Position numbers and translations under genes: made by a program. Positions 50,421 to 58,716 of a stretch of DNA of 64,000 bases are shown here, in pieces (within the stretch, counting starts at the first letter, position 1; each line of letters starts with the position of its first letter). This stretch comes from Blautia sp. Marseille-P3087. Its GTDB lineage: Bacteria > Bacillota > Clostridia > Lachnospirales > Lachnospiraceae. Location of the stretch: positions 2,778,441 through 2,842,440 of the forward strand of contig NZ_LT635539.1 in NCBI RefSeq assembly GCF_900120195.1, in the 5' to 3' direction. Below the pieces are notes generated by a model that was not told the origin of the DNA, ran no database searches, and saw nothing but the letters and a program-made list of their open reading frames with translations.

Positions 50421-52625
50421 ATGAAAAGACGCCCGGTGTGTCTGGTGTGTCTGCTTCTGATGCTTTGTCTCTATGTGACGGATCTGGCGGGGATTTCCAT
50501 GATAAGTGGGAATCCGCTGCCGGCGTCTGTACAGAAGTATATTTCGGAACACTTGAAACTTACTGTAAACGGCGAGGTACAGAGCTGTCAGGCAACAGAG
50601 AATTCTCTTTCTGTCTATCTGAAACAAGTCTTTCTGACTGTCGGGTCAGAACAAATTCCCATTGAAAATATAAAAGTTTATTTAAATAAAGAAGAACAGC
50701 TCCGAATAGGGATGGTTTTGCGGGTCTGCGGAAAATTAGAAGAAATTCCGGGCCCTGGAAATCCAGGAGAGTTTGATTCAAAACAGTATTACGCCTGTCA
50801 GAAAATTTATTACCAGATGAAAAACGGGGAAATCTGTGGAAAAAGTGCTGCATATTCATACTTTGGACAGCTTTTGCAGGAAATTCGCCAGAAAGCGGAA
50901 AGCATACTGGACGAAGCTGGCGGGGCATATGCGGGAATCTTTCAGGCAATGATACTCGGCGAGAGAGGAAATCTCGATGCAGAAACAAAAATGCAGTACC
51001 AGATGGCAGGAATCATGCATATACTTGCGATTTCAGGACTGCATATCAGTTTTGTCGGAATGGGATTTTTTCGATTACTGAAAAAGGCAGGAGCCGGAAA
51101 CGGTGTGGCAGGTGCAGCCTCAGCATTTCTGATCTATGCTTACGGGATGATGACCGGAGGAAGCGTGTCTGCGATGCGTGCAGTCGGAATGTTTCTGGTA
51201 CTGGTGGGCGCCGGAATTGCCGGGAGAAGCTATGATCTTCTAAGCGCAATGGCGCTTTCGGCAATTGTACTTTTACTGGATGCTCCGGCATATCTGTACA
51301 GTGTGAGCTTTTTGATGTCATTTGGAGCAGTGATCGGAATAGGAGCTGTGACACCGGAAATCTGTTCCATTCTTAATCTGGAAAAAAGAACAGAAAAAAG
51401 TCTTGCTGGTTCGGTAATCGTGTGGTTGATAACACTTCCGATTGTATTGCGCGCGTACGGAGAAGTGTCACTTGCCGGTGTGGTTCTGAATCTGCTTGTT
51501 CTGCCGACATCGGGACTCGTGCTGGCAAGTGGTATTTTTGCATTGCCGGTGGGGATATTTGTTATTGAAATTGCGAAAAAGGTAGTATTTCCGGGAAAAT
51601 GTGTGCTGTTTTTTTACGAAAAATTATGTGAAGTGGTGGGATGGATTCCGCACAGCACCTGGATTGCAGGAAGCCCGAAGTTGTGGCAGTGTGTGGCGTA
51701 TTATGTGATGTTGGCTGTGATTTTTGCAGGACTAAAGTGGAGGAAGAAGACAGCAAGGGAAAAGGCTATGCGGAGCGCGGCGTCCGTTATTTTAGTGATA
51801 CTTGCGGTCGTTTTTCTTGGATATCATCCCCGTGAGGGACTTATGATCGCCTGCCTGGACATTGGGCAGGGGGACTGTTGTGTCCTTAAAATGCCCGGAG
51901 GGGAGAACTTTCTGATTGATGGCGGCAGCAGCAATAAGAAAAATACAGCGGTCTATCAGATACTTCCGTATCTGAAAAATCAGGGGATTGCCACTCTGGA
52001 CGGGATTTTTGTTTCGCATACAGATAAAGACCATATCAGTGGAATCGAGGAAATTCTGGAACTATGCGCACAGAATCTTACGACAGTACATGTGAAAAAT
52101 CTAATCCTGCCGGACTGGAATACGACGGGAGAAGAATATGAGAGGCTGAAAATGCTGGCCAGGCAGAGCGGAATTCAGATACAAACCGGACGGGAGGGAA
52201 AACTGCTTAAAACAAAGGAGGTTCAAATAGAAATTCTGGCACCAGAGAACGGGGCGGATGGCAGTGATACCAACGAGGACGGCATGGTCATGGAAGTACA
52301 TTTTGGAAAATTTCGAGGGCTTTTTACCGGAGATATCGGGGCAGAGACTGAGGAAAAACTGCTGAATTCGATGGAAGATGTGGATTTTCTGAAGGTGGCA
52401 CACCATGGATCAAAATATTCGACCTGTCAGAAATTCCTGGATGTTGTAAGACCTGAAATCGCGGTGATTTCCTGTTCGGCAAAGAATACATATGGTCATC
52501 CGTCGGCAGACACAATAAAAAGGCTGGAAGACGGCGGTGCACAGGTGGAATATACGATGAAGAGCGGAGCAATTACTGTACGCACAGACGGGGAAAGAAT
52601 CTGGATGGAGAGATTTACAGATTGA
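50421..52625 (+). CDS. comEC: ComEC/Rec2-family DNA-uptake channel
   Basis: A 734-residue protein: N-terminal OB-like soluble region (about 30-150), a competence domain with about eight to ten membrane helices (GIMHILAISGLHISFVGMGFFRLLKKAG is the family motif, about 195-225), and a C-terminal metallo-beta-lactamase domain (CLDIGQGDCCVLKMPGGENFLIDGG, FVSHTDKDHISGIEEIL, VAHHGSKYSTCQKFLDVVRPEIAVIS). It transports single-stranded DNA across the membrane. With comEA nearby, natural transformation machinery is at least encoded. Confidence 0.95.
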   Translation: MKRRPVCLVCLLLMLCLYVTDLAGISMISGNPLPASVQKYISEHLKLTVNGEVQSCQATENSLSVYLKQVFLTVGSEQIPIENIKVYLNKEEQLRIGMVLRVCGKLEEIPGPGNPGEFDSKQYYACQKIYYQMKNGEICGKSAAYSYFGQLLQEIRQKAESILDEAGGAYAGIFQAMILGERGNLDAETKMQYQMAGIMHILAISGLHISFVGMGFFRLLKKAGAGNGVAGAASAFLIYAYGMMTGGSVSAMRAVGMFLVLVGAGIAGRSYDLLSAMALSAIVLLLDAPAYLYSVSFLMSFGAVIGIGAVTPEICSILNLEKRTEKSLAGSVIVWLITLPIVLRAYGEVSLAGVVLNLLVLPTSGLVLASGIFALPVGIFVIEIAKKVVFPGKCVLFFYEKLCEVVGWIPHSTWIAGSPKLWQCVAYYVMLAVIFAGLKWRKKTAREKAMRSAASVILVILAVVFLGYHPREGLMIACLDIGQGDCCVLKMPGGENFLIDGGSSNKKNTAVYQILPYLKNQGIATLDGIFVSHTDKDHISGIEEILELCAQNLTTVHVKNLILPDWNTTGEEYERLKMLARQSGIQIQTGREGKLLKTKEVQIEILAPENGADGSDTNEDGMVMEVHFGKFRGLFTGDIGAETEEKLLNSMEDVDFLKVAHHGSKYSTCQKFLDVVRPEIAVISCSAKNTYGHPSADTIKRLEDGGAQVEYTMKSGAITVRTDGERIWMERFTD

Positions 52626-52691
52626 GAAAAAAGAAAAAATCGTCTATACTAAAGAGACAGATAGGGTGATTTTCAGGAGGACTTGTCAGCA

Positions 52692-53672
52692 TTGAAGAAT
52701 TTACAGGAAGATATCAAGACAGGCAATTTTAAAAATGTATACCTTTTGTTTGGTGAAGAAGCGTATCTCAAGATACAATATAAAGAAAAACTGATACATG
52801 CGTTAAATCCTGACGATGATACCATGAATTTCAGTAAATATGAAGGAAAAGGAATCGAGGTAAGAGAGATGATCGACCTCTGTGAGACGATGCCTTTTTT
52901 TGCGGAACACCGAATAGTTCTGGTAGAAAACTCAGGATTTTTTAAAAATAAATGTGATGAGCTGGCGGATTATATGAAGGAGATTCCTGATTATCTGCGT
53001 ATCATTTTTGTAGAGGAAGAAGTCGACAGGCGAAACCGGATGTATAAAGCAGTCAAAAGCTGTGGCAGGATCGTGGAGTTTGCGAAGCAGGATGAGAAAA
53101 CGCTGATGCGCTGGGCAGCGGGGATTCTTGCGAAGGAAGGCAGGAAAATCCGTCCGGGGGATATGGAACTGTTCCTGACAAAGACAGGTACGGATATGGG
53201 GAATATCCGGATGGAACTGGAAAAGCTGATCACATACACGATGGGAAAAGATGTTGTCACGGCGGAAGACATCGAAGAAATCTGTACGACACGGACAGAA
53301 AACAAAATTTTTGATATGGTACGTGCTGTTACGGAGAAAAATCAGCGTAAAGCGCTGGATCTGTACAATGATCTTCTGACACTCCGTGAACCGCCGATGA
53401 GGATTCTGTTTCTGCTTTCGAAGCAGTTCAGGCAGATGTGCCTTGCGAAGAAAATGTCTGTGGAGGGAGCTTCTCAGAACGAGATCGCCACAAGGCTGGG
53501 TGTGCCGTCGTTCGCGGTAAGGAATCTGCTGACGTGCGCGAGGGCATATAAGATTGAGGAGCTTGAAAAAGCGGAGGAGGATTTTATAGATGCAGAGGAG
53601 GCCGTGAAGACAGGAAGACTGCAGGATGTATTGAGTGTGGAATTGTTGATAGTAAAATATAGTATGAAATAA
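52692..53672 (+). CDS. holA: DNA polymerase III subunit delta
   Basis: About 326 residues: LQEDIKTGNFKNVYLLFGEEAYLKIQYKEKL at the start, FAEHRIVLVENSGFFK, LRIIFVEEEVDRRNRMYKAV, a TGTDMGNIRMELEKL segment, NKIFDMVRAVTEKNQRKALDLYNDLL and a C-terminal VKTGRLQDVLSVELLIVKY. It loads the sliding clamp. Start codons are TTG at 52683 (too near AGGAGG) or TTG at 52692 (11 nt away); the latter is chosen. The stop codon lies in the outer arm of hairpin repeat C. Confidence 0.9.
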   Translation: MKNLQEDIKTGNFKNVYLLFGEEAYLKIQYKEKLIHALNPDDDTMNFSKYEGKGIEVREMIDLCETMPFFAEHRIVLVENSGFFKNKCDELADYMKEIPDYLRIIFVEEEVDRRNRMYKAVKSCGRIVEFAKQDEKTLMRWAAGILAKEGRKIRPGDMELFLTKTGTDMGNIRMELEKLITYTMGKDVVTAEDIEEICTTRTENKIFDMVRAVTEKNQRKALDLYNDLLTLREPPMRILFLLSKQFRQMCLAKKMSVEGASQNEIATRLGVPSFAVRNLLTCARAYKIEELEKAEEDFIDAEEAVKTGRLQDVLSVELLIVKYSMK

Positions 53673-53961
53673 ATAAACAGGTGAGAAAAGTCTGGTGGAA
53701 GGAACAAAACCTCTGACAGCTATCCCATCTGCGAGCAGTTTCGATATCTGGTTGTACTAGGTCATGATCTGTCTGCTAAACCCATTCAGGAATGCCAGCA
53801 AACTCGCTGACGCTCAGACAGAGCTGGCATTTCTGAATAACGCAGACATTTCAGAACCAAGTACAACTACAGATATCTGCAAAGGCTCGCGGAATGGGAT
53901 AGCTGTCGAGGTTTTTGTGCTTTCAGGACAGAAATAGTCTCACCTGTTTCACTTTATTTAT
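53669..53961 (+). repeat. Long hairpin repeat C (plus orientation)
   Basis: One imperfect inverted repeat centred near 53812. Outer arms AATAAATAAACAGGTGAG (from 53669) pair with CTCACCTGTTTCACTTTATTTAT (to 53961), and then ACAGCTATCCCA/TGGGATAGCTGT, GATATCTG/CAGATATC, GTTGTACT/AGTACAAC and ATTCAG-GAATGCCAGC/GCTGGCATTTCTGAAT. The loop contains AACTCGCTGACGCTCAGACA (53801-53820). TCTGC-TAAACCC on the 5' side faces AACGCAGA on the 3' side. It begins on the holA stop codon. Confidence 0.88.
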
Positions 53962-54056
53962 CTCGCGGGGGCGGTGGATGGCCGGTTGACCGGAACCGAA
54001 CCGGGCGGCGGGAAAGCCGCAAACAGCAGGAGTCGCGTCAGCGCCGCCCTACGAGG
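53962..54056. other. G+C-rich structured spacer between repeats C and D
   Basis: About 95 nt at far higher G+C than its surroundings. GGCCGGTTGACCGG is a small hairpin, and CGGGCGGCG (near 54001) pairs with CGCCGCCCT (near 54044) around an inner GCCGC/GCGTC region. No coding frame or known RNA family is recognised. Confidence 0.5.
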
Positions 54057-54076
54057 GAAGGATTGTGTCATATATT

Positions 54077-54396
54077 GGAAAGGTGTAGCGAAAGTTCAAA
54101 AGAATAGGATGTGCAGAATTGGAAAAGTGTAGAACAGGGTTAATGGATCCGAATGGGCAACCTCTGCAGAGACTGTAGAAACCCTTAGAATTTCTGAGAC
54201 TGCATTATGAGAAAAAATCGCACTGCTTGAGCCGAAGGCGAGTTTGTGATTTTTTCGAATGAGTTTAGCAGTCGAAGAAGTTCATAGTGTTTCTCAGTCT
54301 CGAAGCCGTTTTCCCATTCGGATCCATTTAGCCCTGTTACCAAATTTTTCCTGGTTGCAGTTGTCTTATATAAATTTCTTTCACCTTTACAATAAT
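54077..54396 (-). repeat. Long hairpin repeat D (minus orientation, variant apex)
   Basis: An inverted repeat centred near 54236. AACAGGGTTAATGGATCCGA (54133 on) pairs with TCGGATCCATTTAGCCCTGTT (to 54338), then GAATGGG/CCCATTC, GAGACTG.../CAGTCTC and GAAAAAATC/GATTTTTTC. Weaker outer pairing reaches 54077/54396. On the minus strand the loop is AAACTCGCCTTCGGCTCAAG, a variant of the family apex in which a C(TTCG)G core replaces TGAC. TGC-TAAACTC faces AATGCAG. Confidence 0.8.
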
Positions 54397-54402
54397 ATAC
54401 AC

Positions 54403-54418
54403 AGGTGTCTTGACACCT
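54403..54418. promoter_or_regulatory. NiaR operator upstream of nadB
   Basis: AGGTGTC-TT-GACACCT is a perfect palindrome matching the known NiaR/YrxA-type operator (ACAGGTGTCTTGACACCT). It lies about 90 nt before nadB, near TTTACA/AATAAT elements at 54386-54396, so nicotinic acid-dependent repression of the operon by the NiaR encoded in it is expected. Confidence 0.82.
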
Positions 54419-54504
54419 AACATGTCGGGGAGTATAATCACAAAACAGAAAACACAATCCAAACCCAAAAGAAAATCCGGCATCACCGGTACGAGGACAC
54501 AAAA

Positions 54505-55794
54505 ATGAAAGAAAATTACGACGTCATTATCGTAGGAACAGGAGCAGCGGGCCTTTACTGTGCTTTGAACCTCCCGGAGCGTACAAACATCCTGATGATC
54601 ACAAAACAGGAGGCGGATCAGTCTGATTCCTTCCTTGCACAGGGCGGTATCTGCATGCTGCGCGGAGAAGACGACTATGACGATTACTTTGAAGATACCA
54701 TGCGTGCAGGACATTACGAAAATGACAAAAAAGCAGTTGATCTTATGATCCGCAGCTCCAACAGCATCATCCGTGATCTCCTTCAGCGCAATGTTACATT
54801 TGCGAGAACTCCGGACGGAGAACTTGATTTTACAAGAGAAGGTGCACATTCCCAGCCGAGAATCCTTTTTTATGAAGATATTACAGGCAAACAGATCACA
54901 CAGACACTGCTTGAACAGGCGCGCACCCGAGATAATATCGAAATCTGCGAATACATGACGATGGTCGATCTGATCGCTGACGACAACATCTGCGGCGGTG
55001 TGGTCATCATGGATGAGCAGAATGAGGTTTACCTGGTACATGCGTCCAACGTTGTGCTGGCATGCGGTGGACTTGGCGGTCTTTACAAGAATTCTACGAA
55101 CTTCCCGCATATTGCCGGAGACGGTCTCGGAATTGCGATGAAACATCAGATTGTTCTCGAACATCTTGATTACGTACAGATTCATCCAACAACACTTTAT
55201 TCTCACAAATCGGGCAGAAGATTTCTGATTTCTGAATCTGTCCGTGGAGAAGGAGCTCTTCTTTATGACAGGAACGGACAGCGTTTTACCAACGAACTGC
55301 AGCCGCGAGATCTTCTGAGTGAAAAGATCTTCAGTCAGATGGAAAAAGATGACACAGAATTTGTCTGGGAAGATATGCGTCCGATGGGCGAAGAAACGAT
55401 TATGAAACATTTTCCGAATATTCTCCACAGATGCCTTGAAGAAGGATTTGACCCGCGCAAAGAGCCGATTCCGGTCGTTCCGGCACAGCACTATTTTATG
55501 GGCGGAATCAAAGTAGATCTGGGAAGCCGCACTTCCATGAAAGGCCTGTATGCCTGTGGCGAGACGAGCTGCAATGGCGTTCATGGCAAAAACAGACTGG
55601 CAAGTAATTCTCTGCTGGAATCTCTTGTCTTTGCAAGAAGAGCGGCAGATGATATAATTTTTGGAAAGAAGCATGAGCCGTGCAGAACTGCTTCTGTAGA
55701 TGTGAAACCATATGAAGACAAAGAAGCGGTACTGGATGGTTATCACAAAATGGTATTAAAGGAAATCGAAAGGATGAAAATGAGTCATGAATGA
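54505..55794 (+). CDS. nadB: L-aspartate oxidase, short form
   Basis: A 429-residue flavoprotein: FAD motif VIIVGTGAAGLYCALNLP, SFLAQGGICML, the active-site REGAHSQPRILFYEDITGKQIT, VVLACGGLGGLYKNSTNFPHIAGDGLGIAM, HPTTLY, SVRGEGALLYDRNGQRF and HYFMGGIKVDLGSRTSMKGLYACGETSCNGVHGKNRLASNSLLE. It lacks most of the C-terminal helical domain of the roughly 540-residue E. coli enzyme, as is usual in Clostridia. It makes iminoaspartate, the first NAD precursor. It overlaps nadC by 8 nt. Confidence 0.95.
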   Translation: MKENYDVIIVGTGAAGLYCALNLPERTNILMITKQEADQSDSFLAQGGICMLRGEDDYDDYFEDTMRAGHYENDKKAVDLMIRSSNSIIRDLLQRNVTFARTPDGELDFTREGAHSQPRILFYEDITGKQITQTLLEQARTRDNIEICEYMTMVDLIADDNICGGVVIMDEQNEVYLVHASNVVLACGGLGGLYKNSTNFPHIAGDGLGIAMKHQIVLEHLDYVQIHPTTLYSHKSGRRFLISESVRGEGALLYDRNGQRFTNELQPRDLLSEKIFSQMEKDDTEFVWEDMRPMGEETIMKHFPNILHRCLEEGFDPRKEPIPVVPAQHYFMGGIKVDLGSRTSMKGLYACGETSCNGVHGKNRLASNSLLESLVFARRAADDIIFGKKHEPCRTASVDVKPYEDKEAVLDGYHKMVLKEIERMKMSHE

Positions 55795-56638
55795 AATTAC
55801 AATGAAAATGCAGGCGGACCAGCTGATCCGTATGGCATTACAGGAAGATATCACAAGCGAGGATGTTTCTACAAATGCAGTAATGCCGACTGCCACACGG
55901 GGAACCGTTGACCTGATTGCAAAAGAAGACGGTGTGGTTGCCGGACTGGAAATCTACGCGAGAGTATTTAAGATCCTTGATGAAAAGACAGAAATTGAGC
56001 TTCATTGCAAGGACGGCGATGAAGTAAAAAAAGGTGAGCTGATGGCGACTGTAACAGGAGATATCCGTGTACTTCTTTCAGGAGAGCGCGTTGCCCTGAA
56101 CTATCTGCAGAGAATGAGCGGAATTGCAACCTACACCAGACAGGTGGCAAAGCTTCTTGAAGGAAGTAATGTGACACTTCTTGATACAAGAAAAACAACA
56201 CCAAACTGCCGTGTATTTGAAAAATATGCAGTAAGAGTCGGGGGCGGACATAACCACAGATACAACCTGTCTGATGGTGTCCTGCTGAAAGACAACCATA
56301 TCGGAGCTGCGGGCAGTGTTGCAAAAGCAGTCAGGATGGCAAAAGCATATGCCCCATTTGTACGTAAGATTGAGATAGAAGTAGAGACGCTTGATCAGGT
56401 AAAAGAAGCAGTTGAAGCAGGTGCAGATATTATCATGCTGGATAATATGACACCGGAGGTTATGAAACAGGCAGTCGAACTGATTGACGGAAGAGCACAG
56501 ACAGAATGCTCTGGTAACATCACAAAAGAAAATATCCAGAAGATCCGTGAGATCGGCGTTGATTTTGTTTCCAGCGGCGCACTGACGCATTCTGCCCCGA
56601 TTCTTGACATTTCCATGAAAAACCTTCATGCGGTATAA
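55787..56638 (+). CDS. nadC: Nicotinate-nucleotide pyrophosphorylase (carboxylating)
   Basis: A 283-residue QPRTase: ALQEDITSEDVSTNAV, ERVALNYLQRMSGIATYTRQ, LLDTRKTTPNCRVFEKYAVRVGGGHNHRYNLSDGVLLKDNHI (substrate-binding RK-T and H-N motifs), KIEIEVETLDQVKEAVEAGADIIMLDNM and VDFVSSGALTHSAPILDISM. It converts quinolinate plus PRPP to nicotinate mononucleotide. It is followed by niaR after 12 nt. Confidence 0.96.
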   Translation: MNEITMKMQADQLIRMALQEDITSEDVSTNAVMPTATRGTVDLIAKEDGVVAGLEIYARVFKILDEKTEIELHCKDGDEVKKGELMATVTGDIRVLLSGERVALNYLQRMSGIATYTRQVAKLLEGSNVTLLDTRKTTPNCRVFEKYAVRVGGGHNHRYNLSDGVLLKDNHIGAAGSVAKAVRMAKAYAPFVRKIEIEVETLDQVKEAVEAGADIIMLDNMTPEVMKQAVELIDGRAQTECSGNITKENIQKIREIGVDFVSSGALTHSAPILDISMKNLHAV

Positions 56639-56650
56639 GGAGAAAATTCT

Positions 56651-57202
56651 ATGAATGCAGGAGAACGACGCGGAGAAATATTAAAGATCCTGAAACAGAC
56701 GGAAGTTCCGATTGCGGCAAGAGAACTGGCAGGACGTTTTGGGGTCAGCCGTCAGGTGATTGTACAGGATCTGGCGGTGATCCGTGCATCCACACCGGGA
56801 ATCCTTTCCACAACAAAAGGCTATGTCATGCAGCAGGACAGCAGCTGTACCCGTGAATTCAAAGTACGTCACAGTCAGGACAAAGCATCACAGGAGCTGA
56901 ATCTGATAGTGGATTGCGGTGGACATGTAAAAAATATCAGCATCAGTCACAGGGTTTACGGGCGTGTCAGTGCGGAGATGGATATCCGGTCAAGACAGGA
57001 TGTCAGTGAATTTATTCAGGCACTGCAAAACAGCCGTTCTACGGTGCTCAGCAGTGCAACATCAGGATATCATTATCATCTGATTGAAGCATCAAGTGAG
57101 GAAAGGCTGGATCTGATCCGGGATCAGTTGGAGAAAGCAGGATTTCTTGCACCACTTCAGCCGTGGGAGCAGCATACAGAGAAAGGAAATATAAAATTAT
57201 GA
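56651..57202 (+). CDS. niaR: NiaR (YrxA) transcriptional repressor of NAD synthesis
   Basis: A 183-residue protein: an N-terminal helix-turn-helix (ILKQTEVPIAARELAGRFGVSRQVIVQDLAVIRA) and a C-terminal 3H domain carrying the metal-binding His residues (LIVDCGGHVKNISISHRVYG, SATSGYHYHLIEA). It binds nicotinate and represses nad/nia genes. An AGGTGTC palindrome lies upstream of nadB. Placement inside nadB-nadC-niaR-nadA gives autoregulation. It overlaps nadA by ATGA. Confidence 0.92.
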   Translation: MNAGERRGEILKILKQTEVPIAARELAGRFGVSRQVIVQDLAVIRASTPGILSTTKGYVMQQDSSCTREFKVRHSQDKASQELNLIVDCGGHVKNISISHRVYGRVSAEMDIRSRQDVSEFIQALQNSRSTVLSSATSGYHYHLIEASSEERLDLIRDQLEKAGFLAPLQPWEQHTEKGNIKL

Positions 57203-58116
57203 CAATACAGGAAATTCAGCAGGAGATTCTGCGAATGAAAAAAGAGCAGGATGTCTGTATCCTGGCACATGCGTATCAGGGACAGGAAATTCTGGAAGTT
57301 GCAGATTATATGGGGGATTCTTACGGCCTGAGCGTACAGGGAGCAAAAAGTAAATGCAAGGGCATAATTATGTGCGGGGTGCGCTTCATGGCAGAGACAT
57401 GTAAAGTATTGAGCCCGGAGAAAAAAGTATGGCTTGCAAATCCTTCAGCGGGATGCCCGATGGCAGAGCAGCTTGATCTTGAGGGACTCCGCAAACTGAA
57501 GGCAGAGCATCCGGATCATACGGTTGTGGCGTATATCAACACGACTTCCGAGCTGAAAACAGAATGTGATGTTTGTGTGACATCTTCTTCTGCAGTTCAA
57601 ATATGCAGTAAGATTGAAAATGATAAGATTCTGTTTATTCCGGATCCGAATCTTGGAAGATTTGTAGCAGAAAAACTTCCGGAGAAAACCTTTGTCTTCT
57701 ATAAAGGTGGATGTCCGAGACATATTGTTGTCAGCGCAAAAGATGTCGAAAAAGCTCGAAAAACACATCCGAAGGCACTCCTTCTTGTTCATCCGGAATG
57801 CCGTCAGGAAGTAGTTGAGCAGGCTGATTATATAGGTTCTACAACAGGCATTATAGATTATGCAAAAAAATCCGATGCAAAAGAATTTATCATCGGTACA
57901 GAAAACAGTATTGTTGAACATCTGCAGTTTGCATGTCCGGATAAGCAGTTTTATCCGCTTTCCGTTATGCTTACCTGTATGAATATGAAAATTACGACAC
58001 TGATGGATATTTATAATTGTCTGAAGGGAACGGGCGGAGAAGTGATTGAACTTCCGCAGAATGTTGTTGATGGGGCAGGACGCTGCATTCATCGTATGGT
58101 GGAACTTGGCGGCTGA
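57199..58116 (+). CDS. nadA: Quinolinate synthase
   Basis: A 305-residue NadA: CILAHAYQGQEILEVADYMGDSYGLSVQGAKSKCKGIIMCGVRFMAETCKVL, LANPSAGCPMAEQLD, CDVCVTSSSAVQI, HPECRQEVVEQADYIGSTTGII and the Glu-rich IGTENSIVEHLQ. The three conserved Cys ligands of the [4Fe-4S] cluster are in MCGVRF, the VTSS region or nearby, and HPEC. The ATG at 57199 has AAAGGA upstream; a longer frame within niaR is discarded. Terminators follow. Confidence 0.95.
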   Translation: MTIQEIQQEILRMKKEQDVCILAHAYQGQEILEVADYMGDSYGLSVQGAKSKCKGIIMCGVRFMAETCKVLSPEKKVWLANPSAGCPMAEQLDLEGLRKLKAEHPDHTVVAYINTTSELKTECDVCVTSSSAVQICSKIENDKILFIPDPNLGRFVAEKLPEKTFVFYKGGCPRHIVVSAKDVEKARKTHPKALLLVHPECRQEVVEQADYIGSTTGIIDYAKKSDAKEFIIGTENSIVEHLQFACPDKQFYPLSVMLTCMNMKITTLMDIYNCLKGTGGEVIELPQNVVDGAGRCIHRMVELGG

Positions 58117-58137
58117 TTTTACGAATACAAAAGAAAA

Positions 58138-58171
58138 AGGCGGGCAGATTCGTAAAGAGATCTGCCCGCCT
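58138..58171 (-). terminator. Intrinsic terminator of rpsT (minus strand)
   Basis: AGGCGGGCAGAT pairs with ATCTGCCCGCCT. On the minus strand it is followed by TTTTTCTTTT, so it fits best as the end of the rpsT transcript, with back-up for nadA. Confidence 0.75.
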
Positions 58172-58190
58172 GATTTATAGAAATAAAAAA

Positions 58191-58220
58191 GACAGTCACT
58201 GACGGTTGTGACTGTCCTTT
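58191..58220. terminator. Bidirectional terminator between nadA and rpsT
   Basis: GACAGTCAC (58191-58199) pairs with GTGACTGTC (58208-58216), with CTTTTAA on the right and an A-run on the left. The perfect 18-bp palindrome AATTATAAGCTTATAATT follows at 58222-58239. Confidence 0.8.
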
Positions 58221-58259
58221 TAATTATAAGCTTATAATTAAAAATAAGTGTTTCCTGAA

Positions 58260-58523
58260 TTAGCCAATGCTGTTGACAGCTTTAGTAAGACGGGAAATTT
58301 TTCTTGCACAGTTGTTTTTGTGATAAACACCTTTGGAAGTTGCTTTGCTGATTGTAGAGATAGCCTCTGTAAGAGCAGCCTGTGCAGCAGCTTTATTGTT
58401 TTCCTGAACTGCAGCTTCTACTTTTTTGATAGAAGTTTTAACAGCAGAACGGATAGATTTGTTTCTAGCAGCTTTAGTTCTGTTTACTAAAATTCTCTTC
58501 TTAGCAGATTTGATGTTAGCCAA
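58260..58523 (-). CDS. rpsT: 30S ribosomal protein S20
   Basis: An 87-residue basic protein: ANIKSAKKRILVNRTKAARNKSIRSAVKTSIKKVEAA, and a C-terminal GVYHKNNCARKISRLTKAVN. S20 binds 16S rRNA early in 30S assembly. The start codon is TTG (58523-58521) with GGAGGTG 7 nt upstream; a UUG start is also used for E. coli rpsT, where it is tied to autoregulation. The larger open frame beginning at 58886 is an extension with no support. It is divergent from gpr. Confidence 0.95.
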   Translation of the reverse strand: MANIKSAKKRILVNRTKAARNKSIRSAVKTSIKKVEAAVQENNKAAAQAALTEAISTISKATSKGVYHKNNCARKISRLTKAVNSIG

Positions 58524-58716
58524 TTGGTACACCTCCGTTTCAAATTCTGATATTGTGTCGTTGTTACAGAAACAGACACGGGCGCTTCTGTAAACATGCT
58601 TATATATATTAGTATATTTGGCAGGGATTGTCAATACATAATTCACGTAAAAATTACAAATAATTCTCATAAACGTTACAGAAAGCAAAAATATGAAAAA
58701 ACAGGAGGATGCAGAT

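Noticed and set aside
53962..54060. Known structured RNA (SRP, RNase P, 6S, cobalamin riboswitch) in the G+C-rich island
   Set aside because: None of the conserved cores of these RNAs could be found in the segment.
54337..55746. 469-codon antisense open frame opposite nadB
   Set aside because: nadB on the plus strand has full family motifs. The antisense frame is Cys/His/Phe-rich without known domains, typical of a shadow frame.
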